Origin: JBDRZD01 sp964623395
GTDB taxonomy: Bacteria > Hydrothermota > Hydrothermia > Hydrothermales > Hydrothermaceae
DNA: 32,914 nt
Direction: 5' to 3'
Assembly: GCA_964623395.1 (NCBI GenBank)
Contig: CAZUSI010000008.1
Location: 1 to 32,914 of the forward strand
Below, one piece after another: positions 15,087 to 24,308 of the stretch. Below the pieces are notes generated by a model. It was not told the DNA's origin. It made no database searches and saw only the letters and a program-made list of their open reading frames with translations. The first letter of the stretch is position 1. Every line of letters begins with the position of its first letter. The translations under genes were made by a program, and so were the position numbers.

Positions 15087-16365
15087 CCTTATATTTTTTT
15101 AATTTTCTATAAATTGTTGAAGGATGAATCCCAAGTTTTTCTGCTGCCTTTTTAATATCTCCGTCAAATTCTTCAATCACTTTCTTTAGAAAATTGTATT
15201 CCATTTTTTTTAAATCAAAATATTCCTTCTCCATCTTTATTTCTTCAGGAATAATTTTCTCATCAATGGTTCCATTCTCTGAAAGAATAACAAGCCTTTC
15301 AATTAAATTCTCAAGTTCTCTCACATTTCCTGGCCATCTATAATTTTTCAATATTTCAAGTGCTTCTTCCTTTATCTCATATTTTCTATTCAATTTTTTT
15401 GAATAAATTTTAAGAAAATGTTTTATTAAAACTTCAATATCTTCCTTTCTTTCTCTTAAAGGTGGTATGTAAATTGGGAATACATTTAAGCGATAATATA
15501 AATCTTCTCTAAATTTTCCTTCCTGAGTAAGTTTTTTTAAATCCTTATTTGTAGCGGATATTATTCTTATATCAACTTTTTCTTCTTTTGTAGAACCAAT
15601 TGGTATGAAGGAGTGGGTCTCAATTGCTCTTAAAAGTTTTGCCTGTAAAGAAAGGGGTAAATCACATATTTCATCAAAAAAAACTGTTCCACCGTTTGCA
15701 ATCTCTAAAAGACCTCTTTTTGTTTCATAAGCACCTGTAAATGCCCCTTTTTTATAACCAAAAAGTTCTGATTCTAAAAGCGTTTCTGGTATTGATGCAC
15801 AATTTATTGCAACAAACGGATTTTTATTTCTTCTTGACAAATTATGAATCAATCTTGCAACAACTTCTTTCCCTACCCCGCTCTCTCCATAAATTAATAC
15901 AGGTGAATCAAATTTTGATGCTTTATATATAAGAGACCTTACTTCCTTTATCTTTTCACTTTCACCAACAAATGTTTCTTCAACTTTATTCCCATATAAA
16001 GGTATTTTTCTTTCAAGTGCTTTTTCAATTCTGAATATAATTTCTTCTTCTTTAAAAGGTTTTAATATAAAATCATTTGCTCCTTTCCTGAATGCTTCTA
16101 TCGCCATTTCTATTGTTCCATAACCAGTTACAAAAATAAATGGAATATCAGGATATTTTTTTCTAAATTCTTCCATAACCCAAAAACCATCTTTTTGTGG
16201 CATCTTTACATCACAAATTATACAATCATAATTTTCATCAATATATTTATAAATTTCAAGAGGGTCTGAAAGAGTATCAATATGATAATATTCATCAAGG
16301 GCTATTTTGAGCCATTCTAAAATTGCCTTTTCATCATCTATTATAAGTATTTTTGCCTTTTTCAT
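15079..16365 (-). CDS. pilR: NtrC-family sigma54 response regulator (PilR-like)
   Basis: A 428-residue regulator with three domains. The receiver domain has phosphoacceptor D52 in CDVKMPQKDG. The AAA+ sigma54-activation domain has Walker A GESGVGKE (160-167), GAFTGA (207-212) and TVFFDEI (227-233). The C-terminal Fis-type helix-turn-helix (about 400-428) reads IKKAAEKLGIHPSTIYRKLK. It activates sigma54-RNA polymerase from enhancer sites. It overlaps the sensor kinase gene by 4 bases, and pilC is the first gene of the operon, which suggests PilR. A candidate target is the sigma54-like site before the minor pilin operon at 30177. Other NtrC-type roles remain possible. Confidence 0.88.
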   Translation of the reverse strand: MKKAKILIIDDEKAILEWLKIALDEYYHIDTLSDPLEIYKYIDENYDCIICDVKMPQKDGFWVMEEFRKKYPDIPFIFVTGYGTIEMAIEAFRKGANDFILKPFKEEEIIFRIEKALERKIPLYGNKVEETFVGESEKIKEVRSLIYKASKFDSPVLIYGESGVGKEVVARLIHNLSRRNKNPFVAINCASIPETLLESELFGYKKGAFTGAYETKRGLLEIANGGTVFFDEICDLPLSLQAKLLRAIETHSFIPIGSTKEEKVDIRIISATNKDLKKLTQEGKFREDLYYRLNVFPIYIPPLRERKEDIEVLIKHFLKIYSKKLNRKYEIKEEALEILKNYRWPGNVRELENLIERLVILSENGTIDEKIIPEEIKMEKEYFDLKKMEYNFLKKVIEEFDGDIKKAAEKLGIHPSTIYRKLKKYKDE

Positions 16366-17570
16366 ATCCTTGGAAATATAACTTTAACCTTAGTTCCTTT
16401 ATTAATTTCTGAATAAATATCTATCTTTGCAAAATGAGATTCAGCAATTCTTTTTACAAGCGCAAGTCCCATTCCAAGTCCATTTTTCTTTGTTGTAAAA
16501 AATGGATTCCATATCTTATCAATTATCTCAGGAGAAATACCTTTCCCATTATCGCAAATTTCAAGAATAAAATTATTTTTATTAAATATAAGATTTACTT
16601 GAGCTTCTTTCTTCCCATCTTGCGCTTCAAAGGCATTGTTTAAAAGGTTTTTAAAAAGTAAAAGAAAAAGCTCAGGATCAATTCTATAATCCGATGACTT
16701 CCCCTTTATGTTTAATTTAATATTTTTGCCATCTTCGCCCATTTTTTCAATTTGAGCCCTTATTATTATTTCTGGATTTACTTCTTCAAATAAAGGGGTT
16801 CTTAATTTTGCATATCTTTCAAATATATCCAAAATATTCTTCATTTTTTCTACTTCTTCTTCTATAATCGATATTAATTTATCCCTTTTAAACTCATCAT
16901 TTACTCTTTTTAATGTCTTTATACATCCAAGAATTGCTGATAAGGGATTTTTTATTTCGTGAGCAAGACCTGATGTTATTTCACCTATAAATGCAGCTTT
17001 TTCTTTAATTTTAAGTTCTTCTTCTTTTCTATCTGCCCTTTCTTTTTCTCTTTTTGCCCTCTTTGCAAGATAAGAGGTTAAAAGAAAAACAATATAAAAA
17101 GAGAAATTGTGAATATAAGCCTTATAGAAAACTTCTTCCTTAGATAAAATTTCCGATATCTTAAATGGGACATACCCAAAAAAATGGAGTAATAAAATGA
17201 GTGTATAAAAAATAGAAATCAAAATTGTTGTTAAAAAACCGCCTTTTATATCTAAAATTATTGTGGAAAGAATTAAAGGGATAAAATAAAGAACTGAAAA
17301 AATGCTATCATATCCACCTGTAAAGTAAACAATTGATGTTATTATTGACAAGTCAGCAAAAATTTGCATATACCATAGGGGCTTTCCAAAAGAGGTTGAA
17401 ATGAAAAAGAAAAAAGACAGAAGAAAACTTGAAATTATTATCCATAAAAGGGGAAAAACATTTATATTTAATATTTTATAGAAATAAATACCAACACCTA
17501 AAATTGAAAGAACTAAAAAAGGTCTTAAAAAAATTAATAAATAAGTGAGTTCAAATTTTTTTCTTTTCAA
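16362..17570 (-). CDS. pilS: membrane sensor histidine kinase (PilS-like)
   Basis: A 402-residue kinase. The first ~170 residues hold about six hydrophobic helices with no large external domain, as in PilS. Then come a basic linker (no PAS domain seen) and the catalytic core. The H box is GLAHEIKNPLSAILG (phosphorylated H204). The N box lies around LLNNAFEA and the G boxes are CDNGKGIS and GLGMGLALV. It should phosphorylate the adjacent PilR. The start is TTG at 17570, 4 bases after the pilC stop; the coding sequence begins with a basic stretch directly before the first helix. In Pseudomonas, PilS senses pilin in the membrane; the same cue here is inference. Confidence 0.85.
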   Translation of the reverse strand: MKRKKFELTYLLIFLRPFLVLSILGVGIYFYKILNINVFPLLWIIISSFLLSFFFFISTSFGKPLWYMQIFADLSIITSIVYFTGGYDSIFSVLYFIPLILSTIILDIKGGFLTTILISIFYTLILLLHFFGYVPFKISEILSKEEVFYKAYIHNFSFYIVFLLTSYLAKRAKREKERADRKEEELKIKEKAAFIGEITSGLAHEIKNPLSAILGCIKTLKRVNDEFKRDKLISIIEEEVEKMKNILDIFERYAKLRTPLFEEVNPEIIIRAQIEKMGEDGKNIKLNIKGKSSDYRIDPELFLLLFKNLLNNAFEAQDGKKEAQVNLIFNKNNFILEICDNGKGISPEIIDKIWNPFFTTKKNGLGMGLALVKRIAESHFAKIDIYSEINKGTKVKVIFPRI

Positions 17571-17574
17571 ATTG

Positions 17575-18801
17575 TTAGTGACTGAATTTTTCCATCAATG
17601 TAGGAATAAGTTTGAATATTGGGAGATACATCGCAATCACCATTGTTCCAACAATTCCTCCGAGAAGAACCATAATTAATGGTTCAAGGGCAGTTGTAAG
17701 TGCTTCAACTGCTGCATCAACTTCCTTATCATAGAAATCTGCAACCTTTGAAAGCATCTCATCTAAATTACCTGATTGTTCTCCAATTGCAACCATTTGA
17801 ACTACAAGTGGAGGAAAAATTCTTGATTGCTCTAAGGGTTTTGAAATTGTTGAACCTTCCCTTATTGAATTTCTTGCCCTCATTATCCCATGCTGAACAA
17901 CTCTGTTTCCTGTTGTTCTTGCAGTTATTTCCATTGCCTCCATAAGGTCAACACCACTATTTAAAAGGGTTGAAAGGGTTCTCGAAAATCTTGCAAGTGC
18001 ATTTTTATGAACAAGAGGTCCTATTATTGGTATTCTTAAAATTACCCTATCAAGAACCTCTTTTCCACTTTGGGTTTTATACCATCCTAAAATAAGTGCA
18101 ACACTTAAAATTGTGATACCAAGAATTAAAAGTATATTTCCCTTAACGAAATTACTTATCCCTATAATTATTCTTGTAAGTCCTGGAAGTTGAGCACCAA
18201 AACCTTGATATAAATCTGCAAATGTTGGTATAACAAATACAAGAAGTGCTGTGACCGCAACTATCATGACACATATAACTATTATAGGATATATCATTGC
18301 ACCCTTAATCTTCCTTTGAATATCAGCCATCTTTTCAAGATATTCTGCTAATCTTGCAAGGATTTCACCAAGAGCACCTCCCTTTTCACCTGCCTCAACC
18401 ATATTCACATAAAGTTCAGAAAATACCTTTTTATGCTTTCTCATTGATTCTGCAAGTGTGTATCCACCTTCAACATCTCTTGCAATCTCTCTTATTGCAT
18501 TTTTCAAAAGCCTATTTTTTGTTTGTTTATATTGGGTATTTAATGCATCAAGAAGTGGTAAACCTGCTTCAAGCATCGTCCCAAACTGTTTTGTAAAAAG
18601 TGCCATTTCAGCAGTAGAAACTTTACCAAGTGTGAGGGCTTCAAGAGAAAATATTGGTTTTTTCTTTTTAAGTTCAATTACAACAGGTATTACATTCCTT
18701 TTCCTCAAAGTTGCTACAACTTCTGCCTGACTTTCTGCCTGCATTTCACCTTCAACAACTTTCCCTTCTGGGGTTGTCCCCCTATAATAGAAGAACGCCA
18801 T
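17575..18801 (-). CDS. pilC: type IV pilus/type II secretion inner-membrane platform protein PilC/GspF
   Basis: A 408-residue polytopic protein with two T2SSF domains of about 120 residues each. The first contains QFGTMLEAGLPLLDALN; the second repeats it as RTLSTLLNSGVDLMEAM, followed by MVAIGEQSGNLDEML. Three strong transmembrane segments are present (about 170-195, 220-240 and 375-400). The platform couples the assembly ATPases to pilin insertion. The N-terminal ~60 residues (FFYRGTTPEGKVVEGEM) are typical. The ATG at 18801 follows a GGAGG site by 4 bases. First gene of the pilC-pilS-pilR-polX operon. GspF and PilC cannot be told apart by sequence alone, but the PilSR neighbours favour pili. 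Confidence 0.93.
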   Translation of the reverse strand: MAFFYYRGTTPEGKVVEGEMQAESQAEVVATLRKRNVIPVVIELKKKKPIFSLEALTLGKVSTAEMALFTKQFGTMLEAGLPLLDALNTQYKQTKNRLLKNAIREIARDVEGGYTLAESMRKHKKVFSELYVNMVEAGEKGGALGEILARLAEYLEKMADIQRKIKGAMIYPIIVICVMIVAVTALLVFVIPTFADLYQGFGAQLPGLTRIIIGISNFVKGNILLILGITILSVALILGWYKTQSGKEVLDRVILRIPIIGPLVHKNALARFSRTLSTLLNSGVDLMEAMEITARTTGNRVVQHGIMRARNSIREGSTISKPLEQSRIFPPLVVQMVAIGEQSGNLDEMLSKVADFYDKEVDAAVEALTTALEPLIMVLLGGIVGTMVIAMYLPIFKLIPTLMEKFSH

Positions 18802-18829
18802 TTTTCCTCCTTTTAAAATTTAAAGTTAT

Positions 18830-18858
18830 ATTATATCTCAAAATTTAAAAAAAGTCAA
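18830..18858 (-). promoter_or_regulatory. sigma70-type promoter of the pilC operon
   Basis: Minus strand: TTGACT (18853-18858), 17-base spacer, TATAAT (18830-18835), followed by a leader of about 20 bases with GGAGG. It stands back to back with the promoter for the repeat protein; their -35 boxes are 7 bases apart. Confidence 0.8.
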
Positions 18859-18865
18859 ATATCTT

Positions 18866-18894
18866 TTGAATAAAGAAATAAAAACTTTTATAAT
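18866..18894 (+). promoter_or_regulatory. sigma70-type promoter of the GNDxY-repeat gene (leaderless)
   Basis: TTGAAT (18866-18871), 17-base spacer, TATAAT (18889-18894), 6 bases to the ATG at 18901. No ribosome-binding site is seen. Confidence 0.78.
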
Positions 18895-18900
18895 TTTATT

Positions 18901-21639
18901 ATGAAAAATTTAATTTTCTTATTCCTTCTTTTCATTAGCAAAGAAGAAAAATCAAAAATTGAAGAAATTTTAAAGGCAATCTCTTTAAAGATAGAGGACT
19001 TATCTTATGATAAAATATGGATAGAAGAAAAGAATTTTATGTTAGAAATATTTAAAAAAATAATGAAGGAACCCTTATACTTTCCAGAATATTTAGAGGA
19101 AACTTATAAAACTCTTGAGGAGAATTCAGAAAATTTAAGTTATATGATAAAATATTTTTTGAAACAAATTGATATAAAGGAAGAGAAAATAAATTTAAAA
19201 TTTAGTGAAAAAATCGAATCAATAGATTTTCCAGATGAAAATTTAAAAGCTTTGATTGAGGAATACCTTTTTTTTATAAAAGAATATAAAAATTTTTTAA
19301 GAAAATGTATTCATCTTTCTCAAAAAGAACTTGACAGTTTTTTAATTTATTCACCTTTATTTTTTGAAGATCCAGATTATAAATCTGATGATACCTTAAA
19401 AGGTATTTTACATAGGGAAAAAAAGATATTTCCGGATACCTCCTTTAAATTTGAAGAAAAAGAAATTTTTGAAAAAATTAAGAAAATTGATTATGAAAAA
19501 ATTCTCAATTATCAATTTCAAGTTTTAAAAACAATTGAAAAGATAATTTCTTTCTCTAAAAAAATTTATAAAAGTGGAATAGATTATAAAAAAATAATTG
19601 AAACACCTTATGGAAAAATTGCTTTAAATTTTAAAGAAGAAGACAATTTTTATGATGAAAATTATATTTTGATAATTGATGGAAAAGGAAATGATAAATA
19701 TAAAAATATAGGAAGGGGAATAGGATTCTTAGGATTTGATCCCTTTGAAATTTTAATTGATTTTGAGGGAAATGATTATTATATATGTGAAAAAATTTTT
19801 GGAATAGGAGGAAGTTTTTTCGGAATTTCAGGAGTTTTTGATTTTAAAGGGGATGATTTTTATAAGGGAAATTATTATTCAATTGGATGTGGATTTTTTG
19901 GAATTGGTATATTAATTGATAAAGAAGGAAATGATATTTATGAAGGAAATGTATTTTCAGAGGGGGCAGGTTTTTTTGGAATTGGAATTCTCTTTGATTT
20001 TGAAGGAAATGACCTTTATAGGATATGGAATTATGGACAAGGATTAGGAAGTGTAAAAGGATATGGAATTCTTTATGATAAAAAAGGGAATGATGCCTAT
20101 ATTGCCTATGGAAAATTTATACATCATCCACTTTTACCCGATGAAACTCGCTCATTTGCTCAAGGATTTTCAATTGGCTTTCGTCCTTTTGCATCAGGAG
20201 GAATAGGAGTTTTAATTGATGAAGAAGGAAATGATTATTATATAGTAGAAGTTTATGGGCAAGGAACAAGTTATTTTTATGGAATTGGAATGCTTTTAGA
20301 TAAAAAGGGGAATGATTTATACTCTTCCTCTGAATATGCACAAGGATGTGGAATACATCTTTCAGCAGGAATTTTAGTTGATCTTGAAGGAGACGATGAG
20401 TATATTTCAAAATTTGGTCCAGCACAAGGTGAAGGTCATGATTTAAGTGTTGGAATACTTATTGATAAAAAAGGAGATGATTTCTATAAGGTTTCAGGGG
20501 GACAAGGAATAGGATTAACAAATTCTGTAGGAATATTTATTGATTCTGATGGAAACGATATTTATAATACTTATGAAAAGGAAATTGGACAAGGAAGTGG
20601 AACATGGACAAGGGGATTTTGTGGAATAGGAATATTCATAGATTTAAAGGGAAAAGATATTTATCCAAAAGAAATTGAGGATAAAAATATTTCCATCTGG
20701 ATTAAGGGAAAATACGGAATTGGATATGATATTGATTCATCAAAAGTTTTATATCCTGAAAAAGAAGGGAAAGATACTTTATTATCGGATACAACAAATG
20801 TAAAAAAACTTTTTGAAATAGCATCTTTATGGGAAGTTGGTGAAAATAAAATTAAAGTGAAAAAAGCAAGAGAGATTCTTTCAAATAAAAAAGAGGAAGC
20901 AATAAAATTTATATTTGAAAATAAGATAAATACAATTAATTCTCTTGAATTGAGGGCAATTGCTCATGTTTTTAAAAATAATAAGGAAATTGCTAAGGAA
21001 TATATCTTGAAAAATTTAAATTCTAAAAATGATACAATAAGAAGAAATGTAATATATTTGGCAGGTGAAGCAGAAATTGAAGGAGTATCTGAATCAATTG
21101 GAAATTTATTAAAAGAAGAGAAAAATGAAAGAATTAAAAGGATGATAATTTATTCCTTATGGAAATTAAAAAATAAAAATTTTATTAAAGAAATAAAGGA
21201 ATGTTTTAAAACAAAGAATGAGCCCCTTAAAATATCTGTTTGTGAATATTTCCAAAATATAAAAGATAGTTCTTCAATTTCTTTTTTAATAGATGTTATA
21301 AAAAAGGAAATTGGTGTTATAAGATATGCTGCCGAATCTGCACTTATTTATCAAGGTAAAGAAGGAGAGAAAAAAATAATTTATGCTTTAAAAAATGAAA
21401 AGGACGCAATTATAATTTCTCATTTTTTAAGAATATTACCAAAGATTTCCAATTCTATTTTAACTAAAAAAATAATTTTAGAATATTTAGATTCTCCTTA
21501 TTGGTTTTTAAGGGGAATTGCTGTAAATGGACTTGGTAAAATGAAAGAGGAAGGAATAAAGGAAATTTTGAAAACAAGAATTTTAACAGAAGAAAATGTT
21601 TTTGTTAGAAGGGAAATTGAAAAAATAATTAAAAATTAA
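18901..21639 (+). CDS. GNDxY tandem-repeat protein with HEAT-like C-terminal repeats, function unknown
   Basis: A 912-residue protein I cannot assign to a named family. The N-terminus is a short hydrophobic stretch (residues 3-12) that may be a signal peptide. Residues ~15-255 are predicted largely helical and charged. Residues 258-588 hold twelve copies of D-x-x-G-[NDK]-D-x-Y, with Asp at 260, 287, 314, 340, 366, 393, 440, 467, 494, 522, 548 and 581. Most copies are 26-28 residues apart and are preceded by a hydrophobic G-I-G-[IV]-[LF]-[IF] strand; several are followed by QGxG. This pattern suggests a solenoid or beta-roll, perhaps metal binding. Residues ~640-912 contain HEAT-like helical pairs. 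The last repeat has GKD instead of GND. First gene before mlaD, radA and pyrE. Confidence 0.8.
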   Translation: MKNLIFLFLLFISKEEKSKIEEILKAISLKIEDLSYDKIWIEEKNFMLEIFKKIMKEPLYFPEYLEETYKTLEENSENLSYMIKYFLKQIDIKEEKINLKFSEKIESIDFPDENLKALIEEYLFFIKEYKNFLRKCIHLSQKELDSFLIYSPLFFEDPDYKSDDTLKGILHREKKIFPDTSFKFEEKEIFEKIKKIDYEKILNYQFQVLKTIEKIISFSKKIYKSGIDYKKIIETPYGKIALNFKEEDNFYDENYILIIDGKGNDKYKNIGRGIGFLGFDPFEILIDFEGNDYYICEKIFGIGGSFFGISGVFDFKGDDFYKGNYYSIGCGFFGIGILIDKEGNDIYEGNVFSEGAGFFGIGILFDFEGNDLYRIWNYGQGLGSVKGYGILYDKKGNDAYIAYGKFIHHPLLPDETRSFAQGFSIGFRPFASGGIGVLIDEEGNDYYIVEVYGQGTSYFYGIGMLLDKKGNDLYSSSEYAQGCGIHLSAGILVDLEGDDEYISKFGPAQGEGHDLSVGILIDKKGDDFYKVSGGQGIGLTNSVGIFIDSDGNDIYNTYEKEIGQGSGTWTRGFCGIGIFIDLKGKDIYPKEIEDKNISIWIKGKYGIGYDIDSSKVLYPEKEGKDTLLSDTTNVKKLFEIASLWEVGENKIKVKKAREILSNKKEEAIKFIFENKINTINSLELRAIAHVFKNNKEIAKEYILKNLNSKNDTIRRNVIYLAGEAEIEGVSESIGNLLKEEKNERIKRMIIYSLWKLKNKNFIKEIKECFKTKNEPLKISVCEYFQNIKDSSSISFLIDVIKKEIGVIRYAAESALIYQGKEGEKKIIYALKNEKDAIIISHFLRILPKISNSILTKKIILEYLDSPYWFLRGIAVNGLGKMKEEGIKEILKTRILTEENVFVRREIEKIIKN
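19672..20664 (+). repeat. coding tandem repeat: 12 x DxxG[NDK]DxY units
   Basis: Twelve repeat units of mostly 26-28 codons inside the 912-residue gene (residues ~258-588). Two gaps are longer: 47 residues between the sixth and seventh copies and 33 before the last. The units differ clearly at DNA level, so the array is old rather than freshly duplicated. Confidence 0.85.
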
Positions 21640-21646
21640 TTATAAT
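21617..21646 (+). promoter_or_regulatory. internal promoter before the MlaD-like gene (leaderless)
   Basis: TTGAAA (21617-21622) inside the end of the preceding gene, 18-base spacer, TATAAT (21641-21646), then 8 bases to the ATG at 21655. No Shine-Dalgarno sequence is present. Confidence 0.6.
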
Positions 21647-21654
21647 AATTAATT

Positions 21655-22437
21655 ATGGAAAAAAAATATAGATTAAAAGTGGGAATTTTTACAATTATTG
21701 CAATTTTTCTTGTCATAGGAAGTTATATGTGGTTTACAGAATTTAGATTAAGTTTAAAAAGATATCATTATACAGCAATTGTTGATGATGCTTCATGGCT
21801 TGAAAAGGGAGATATTGTAACATTAATGGGAGTTAATAAAGGGAGAGTTGAAAAAATAGACATTGAAGGGGACAAAGTTGTTATAAAATTTTTTGTAGAT
21901 GATGTTAAATTAAGGGAAGGAGTAAAAGTATTTGTGGAAAATCAGGGATTTTTGGGGAGAAAAAGATTGATGATAAAACAAGGGAGGGGAAAGGAACTGC
22001 CAAATGGTTCAACAATTTATGGAAGCACAATACCTGACCTTGGTGACCTTGTAAGGGAAGGAGGAGAAATAATAGATACTTTAAAAAAAATTTTGAATTC
22101 AGTAAATAAATTTTCAAAGGATGCAGATAATGCATTAAATGAATTAAAAGAAAATATTATTCTTTTATCTTATGATTTTAAAAATACAAGTGAAAATTTA
22201 AGAGAATTTTTAAAAAAGGGAGAAGGGGTTGAAGATTTGATAAAAACTTTGAATAATATTCTTTATAAATTTGATACATTATCATTTTATTTGGGAAAAG
22301 GCGAAGGAACTCTTTCTAAAATAATAAAGGATGAAAGTTTATATAAAAAGGTTGATTCCCTTTTAACCTCTATAAATTTACTTATAAAGGATATAAATAA
22401 AAATCCTAAAAAATATTTTAAATTTTCAATATTTTAA
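21655..22437 (+). CDS. mlaD: MlaD-like MCE-domain protein (outer-membrane lipid transport)
   Basis: A 260-residue protein. One N-terminal membrane anchor (about residues 9-27) is followed by a single MCE domain (about 38-118): YTAIVDDASWLEKGDIVTLM, GVNKGRVEKI, then NQGFLGRKRLMIKQG. The remainder is helical and probably forms the stalk or coiled part. MCE proteins form hexameric rings that bind phospholipids in the periplasm, with an ABC transporter MlaEF that is not in this window. Its presence supports a diderm envelope. It lies 15 bases after the repeat protein and overlaps radA by one base (TAATG). The exact Mla subclass is uncertain. Confidence 0.88.
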   Translation: MEKKYRLKVGIFTIIAIFLVIGSYMWFTEFRLSLKRYHYTAIVDDASWLEKGDIVTLMGVNKGRVEKIDIEGDKVVIKFFVDDVKLREGVKVFVENQGFLGRKRLMIKQGRGKELPNGSTIYGSTIPDLGDLVREGGEIIDTLKKILNSVNKFSKDADNALNELKENIILLSYDFKNTSENLREFLKKGEGVEDLIKTLNNILYKFDTLSFYLGKGEGTLSKIIKDESLYKKVDSLLTSINLLIKDINKNPKKYFKFSIF

Positions 22438-23750
22438 TGCAATTTGTTTGCCAAAATTGTGGATATGTTTCCTTAAAATGGCTTGGAAAATGCCCTTCAT
22501 GTGGTGAATGGAATACATTTGTAGAAGAAATAGTTTCAAAGAAAAGGGAAGAAAAGGAATTTAAAAAGCCAATTCCCCTTTCTCTTTCAAAAAAAGAAAG
22601 TGATATAAGAATAAAATTTGGATTTCCTGAAATTGATAGAATTTTTGGTGGCGGAATGGTAAAAGGTGGTTATTATTTACTTGGAGGAGAACCTGGAATA
22701 GGAAAATCAACACTTCTTTTACAGATTGGAAATATACTTGCAGAAAAAGGATATAAAATTTTATATGTATCAGGGGAAGAATCTTATTCTCAGATAAAAA
22801 TGAGGGCAGAAAGATTAAATATAAATAGTGAAAATATTTTTTTAATGTGTGAAAATGAGGTTGAAGGAATAAAGGAAGGAATAAGGGAAATTAAACCAGA
22901 TATTGTTATTATAGATTCAATACAAACAATATATTCTCAGGATTTTGCTTCTTCTCCTGGAAGTATAACACAGATAAGGGAATGTGGTGAAAAGCTTTTG
23001 AGATTAACAAAAGAAAATGAAATAATAACTTTTGTTATAGGACATGTTACAAAGACAGGTGAAATAGCAGGACCAAAAGCCCTTGAACATATGGTTGATG
23101 CTGTTTTTTATCTTGAAGGTGAAGAAACTGGAAATTTTAGAATTTTAAGAAGTGTAAAGAATAGATTTGGAAATATAAATGAAATAGGAATATTTGAAAT
23201 GACAGATAAAGGATTAAAAGAAGTAAAAGAAATAGAGATGTTTTTTTTGAATAAGGATTTTGAAACACCTGGCAGTGCTGTTGTTTCAGTTATCCAGGGT
23301 TCAAGAATTGTATTTGTTGAAGTTCAATCACTTGTAACAAAAACATTTTTCCCTCTTCCGAAAAGAGAAGTAGGAGGATTTGATATAAGAAGGTTATCCC
23401 TTTTAATTGCTGTGATGGAAAAAAGATTAGGAGTTCCCTTTTATAAATATGATGTTTATTTAAATGTAACAGGGGGAATAAAAATTTTTGAAACTTCATG
23501 CGACCTTGGAGTTTGTGTTTCCCTTCTTTCTTCAATGAAAAATATAAAAATTTCAAAGGAAAATTTATTTATAGGGGAAGTTGGACTTGGAGGGGAAATT
23601 AGACCTGTTAATCTTATAAATTTAAGAATAAAGGAAGCACAAAGGAAAGGATTTAAAAGATGTTTTATTCCAGATCAAGAAATTGATAATTTAAATATTG
23701 AAATTTTTAAAATTAAAAAAATAGAAGAAATAATGGAGATTTTAAAATGA
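22437..23750 (+). CDS. radA: DNA repair protein RadA
   Basis: A 437-residue RecA-like ATPase that promotes branch migration in recombination. The zinc finger has C5/C8 and C19/C22, the Walker A motif is GEPGIGKS (84-91), and the RadA-specific KNRFGNINEIG motif is present. The C-terminal Lon-protease-like domain contains GEVGLGGEIRPV and is intact. Full family length (~450). The ATG overlaps the mlaD stop as TAATG, pointing to translational coupling. It ends in a 4-base overlap with pyrE. Housekeeping gene; its position after mlaD seems incidental. Confidence 0.97.
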   Translation: MQFVCQNCGYVSLKWLGKCPSCGEWNTFVEEIVSKKREEKEFKKPIPLSLSKKESDIRIKFGFPEIDRIFGGGMVKGGYYLLGGEPGIGKSTLLLQIGNILAEKGYKILYVSGEESYSQIKMRAERLNINSENIFLMCENEVEGIKEGIREIKPDIVIIDSIQTIYSQDFASSPGSITQIRECGEKLLRLTKENEIITFVIGHVTKTGEIAGPKALEHMVDAVFYLEGEETGNFRILRSVKNRFGNINEIGIFEMTDKGLKEVKEIEMFFLNKDFETPGSAVVSVIQGSRIVFVEVQSLVTKTFFPLPKREVGGFDIRRLSLLIAVMEKRLGVPFYKYDVYLNVTGGIKIFETSCDLGVCVSLLSSMKNIKISKENLFIGEVGLGGEIRPVNLINLRIKEAQRKGFKRCFIPDQEIDNLNIEIFKIKKIEEIMEILK

Positions 23751-24307
23751 AAAAAGTTGAAAAAATTCTTGAAAAGACAAATATGATTTTAAAAGGGCAT
23801 TTTTTATTAACATCAGGACTTCATTCTGATACATATTTTGAAAAATTCCGACTTTTCCAATATCCAGAATATCTTGAAAAGTTAATAAAAATTTCTAAAA
23901 AATTTTTAAAAGATTTGGAATTTGATTATGTGGCTGGTGGTGAAAAGGGTGGTTTTTTTGTTGCCTATGAAATTGCAAGACAATTTAAGAAAACTGCTTT
24001 TTATCTTGAAAAATCAGAAAATAAATTTTTAATAAAAAGAAACTTTGATAAGATAGAAAAGGGTAAAAAAGTTTTGATTGCAGATGATGTCCTTACAACA
24101 GGACAATCAATTTCAGAAATATTAAAAGAAGTTTCAAAAGATTTTGTAATTTCAGGAATATTTGTTATAATTGATAGAAGTGAAAAGGATATAAACTTTA
24201 ATGTTCCATTATTCTATTTATATAAAAAAAGTATAAAAAATTTTTTACCAGAAGAATGCCCTTTATGTAAAAATAATATTCCCATCATTCGCCCTGGAAG
24301 TAAATAA
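23747..24307 (+). CDS. pyrE: orotate phosphoribosyltransferase, Thermus-type
   Basis: A 186-residue enzyme converting orotate and PRPP to OMP in pyrimidine synthesis. The PRPP-binding loop is VLIADDVLTTGQS (109-121). The N-terminal GHFLLTSGLHSDTYFEKF is the OPRT substrate region. The C-terminal tail CPLCKNNIPIIRPGSK (171-186), with a CxxC pair, marks the Thermus-family PyrE rather than the common bacterial form. It overlaps radA by 4 bases. Its stop is one base from the stop of the convergent ptsI gene. Confidence 0.94.
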   Translation: MKKVEKILEKTNMILKGHFLLTSGLHSDTYFEKFRLFQYPEYLEKLIKISKKFLKDLEFDYVAGGEKGGFFVAYEIARQFKKTAFYLEKSENKFLIKRNFDKIEKGKKVLIADDVLTTGQSISEILKEVSKDFVISGIFVIIDRSEKDINFNVPLFYLYKKSIKNFLPEECPLCKNNIPIIRPGSK

Positions 24308-24308
24308 T

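Noticed and set aside
20117..20425. 102-residue reading frame antisense to the repeat gene
   Set aside because: Low-complexity Leu/His/Gln-rich translation with no ribosome site; a shadow of the A+T-rich repeat coding strand.
19672..20664. Classical RTX calcium-binding nonapeptide repeats
   Set aside because: The period is 26-28 residues and the motif ends in Tyr rather than following GGxGxDxLx; at most an analogous design.
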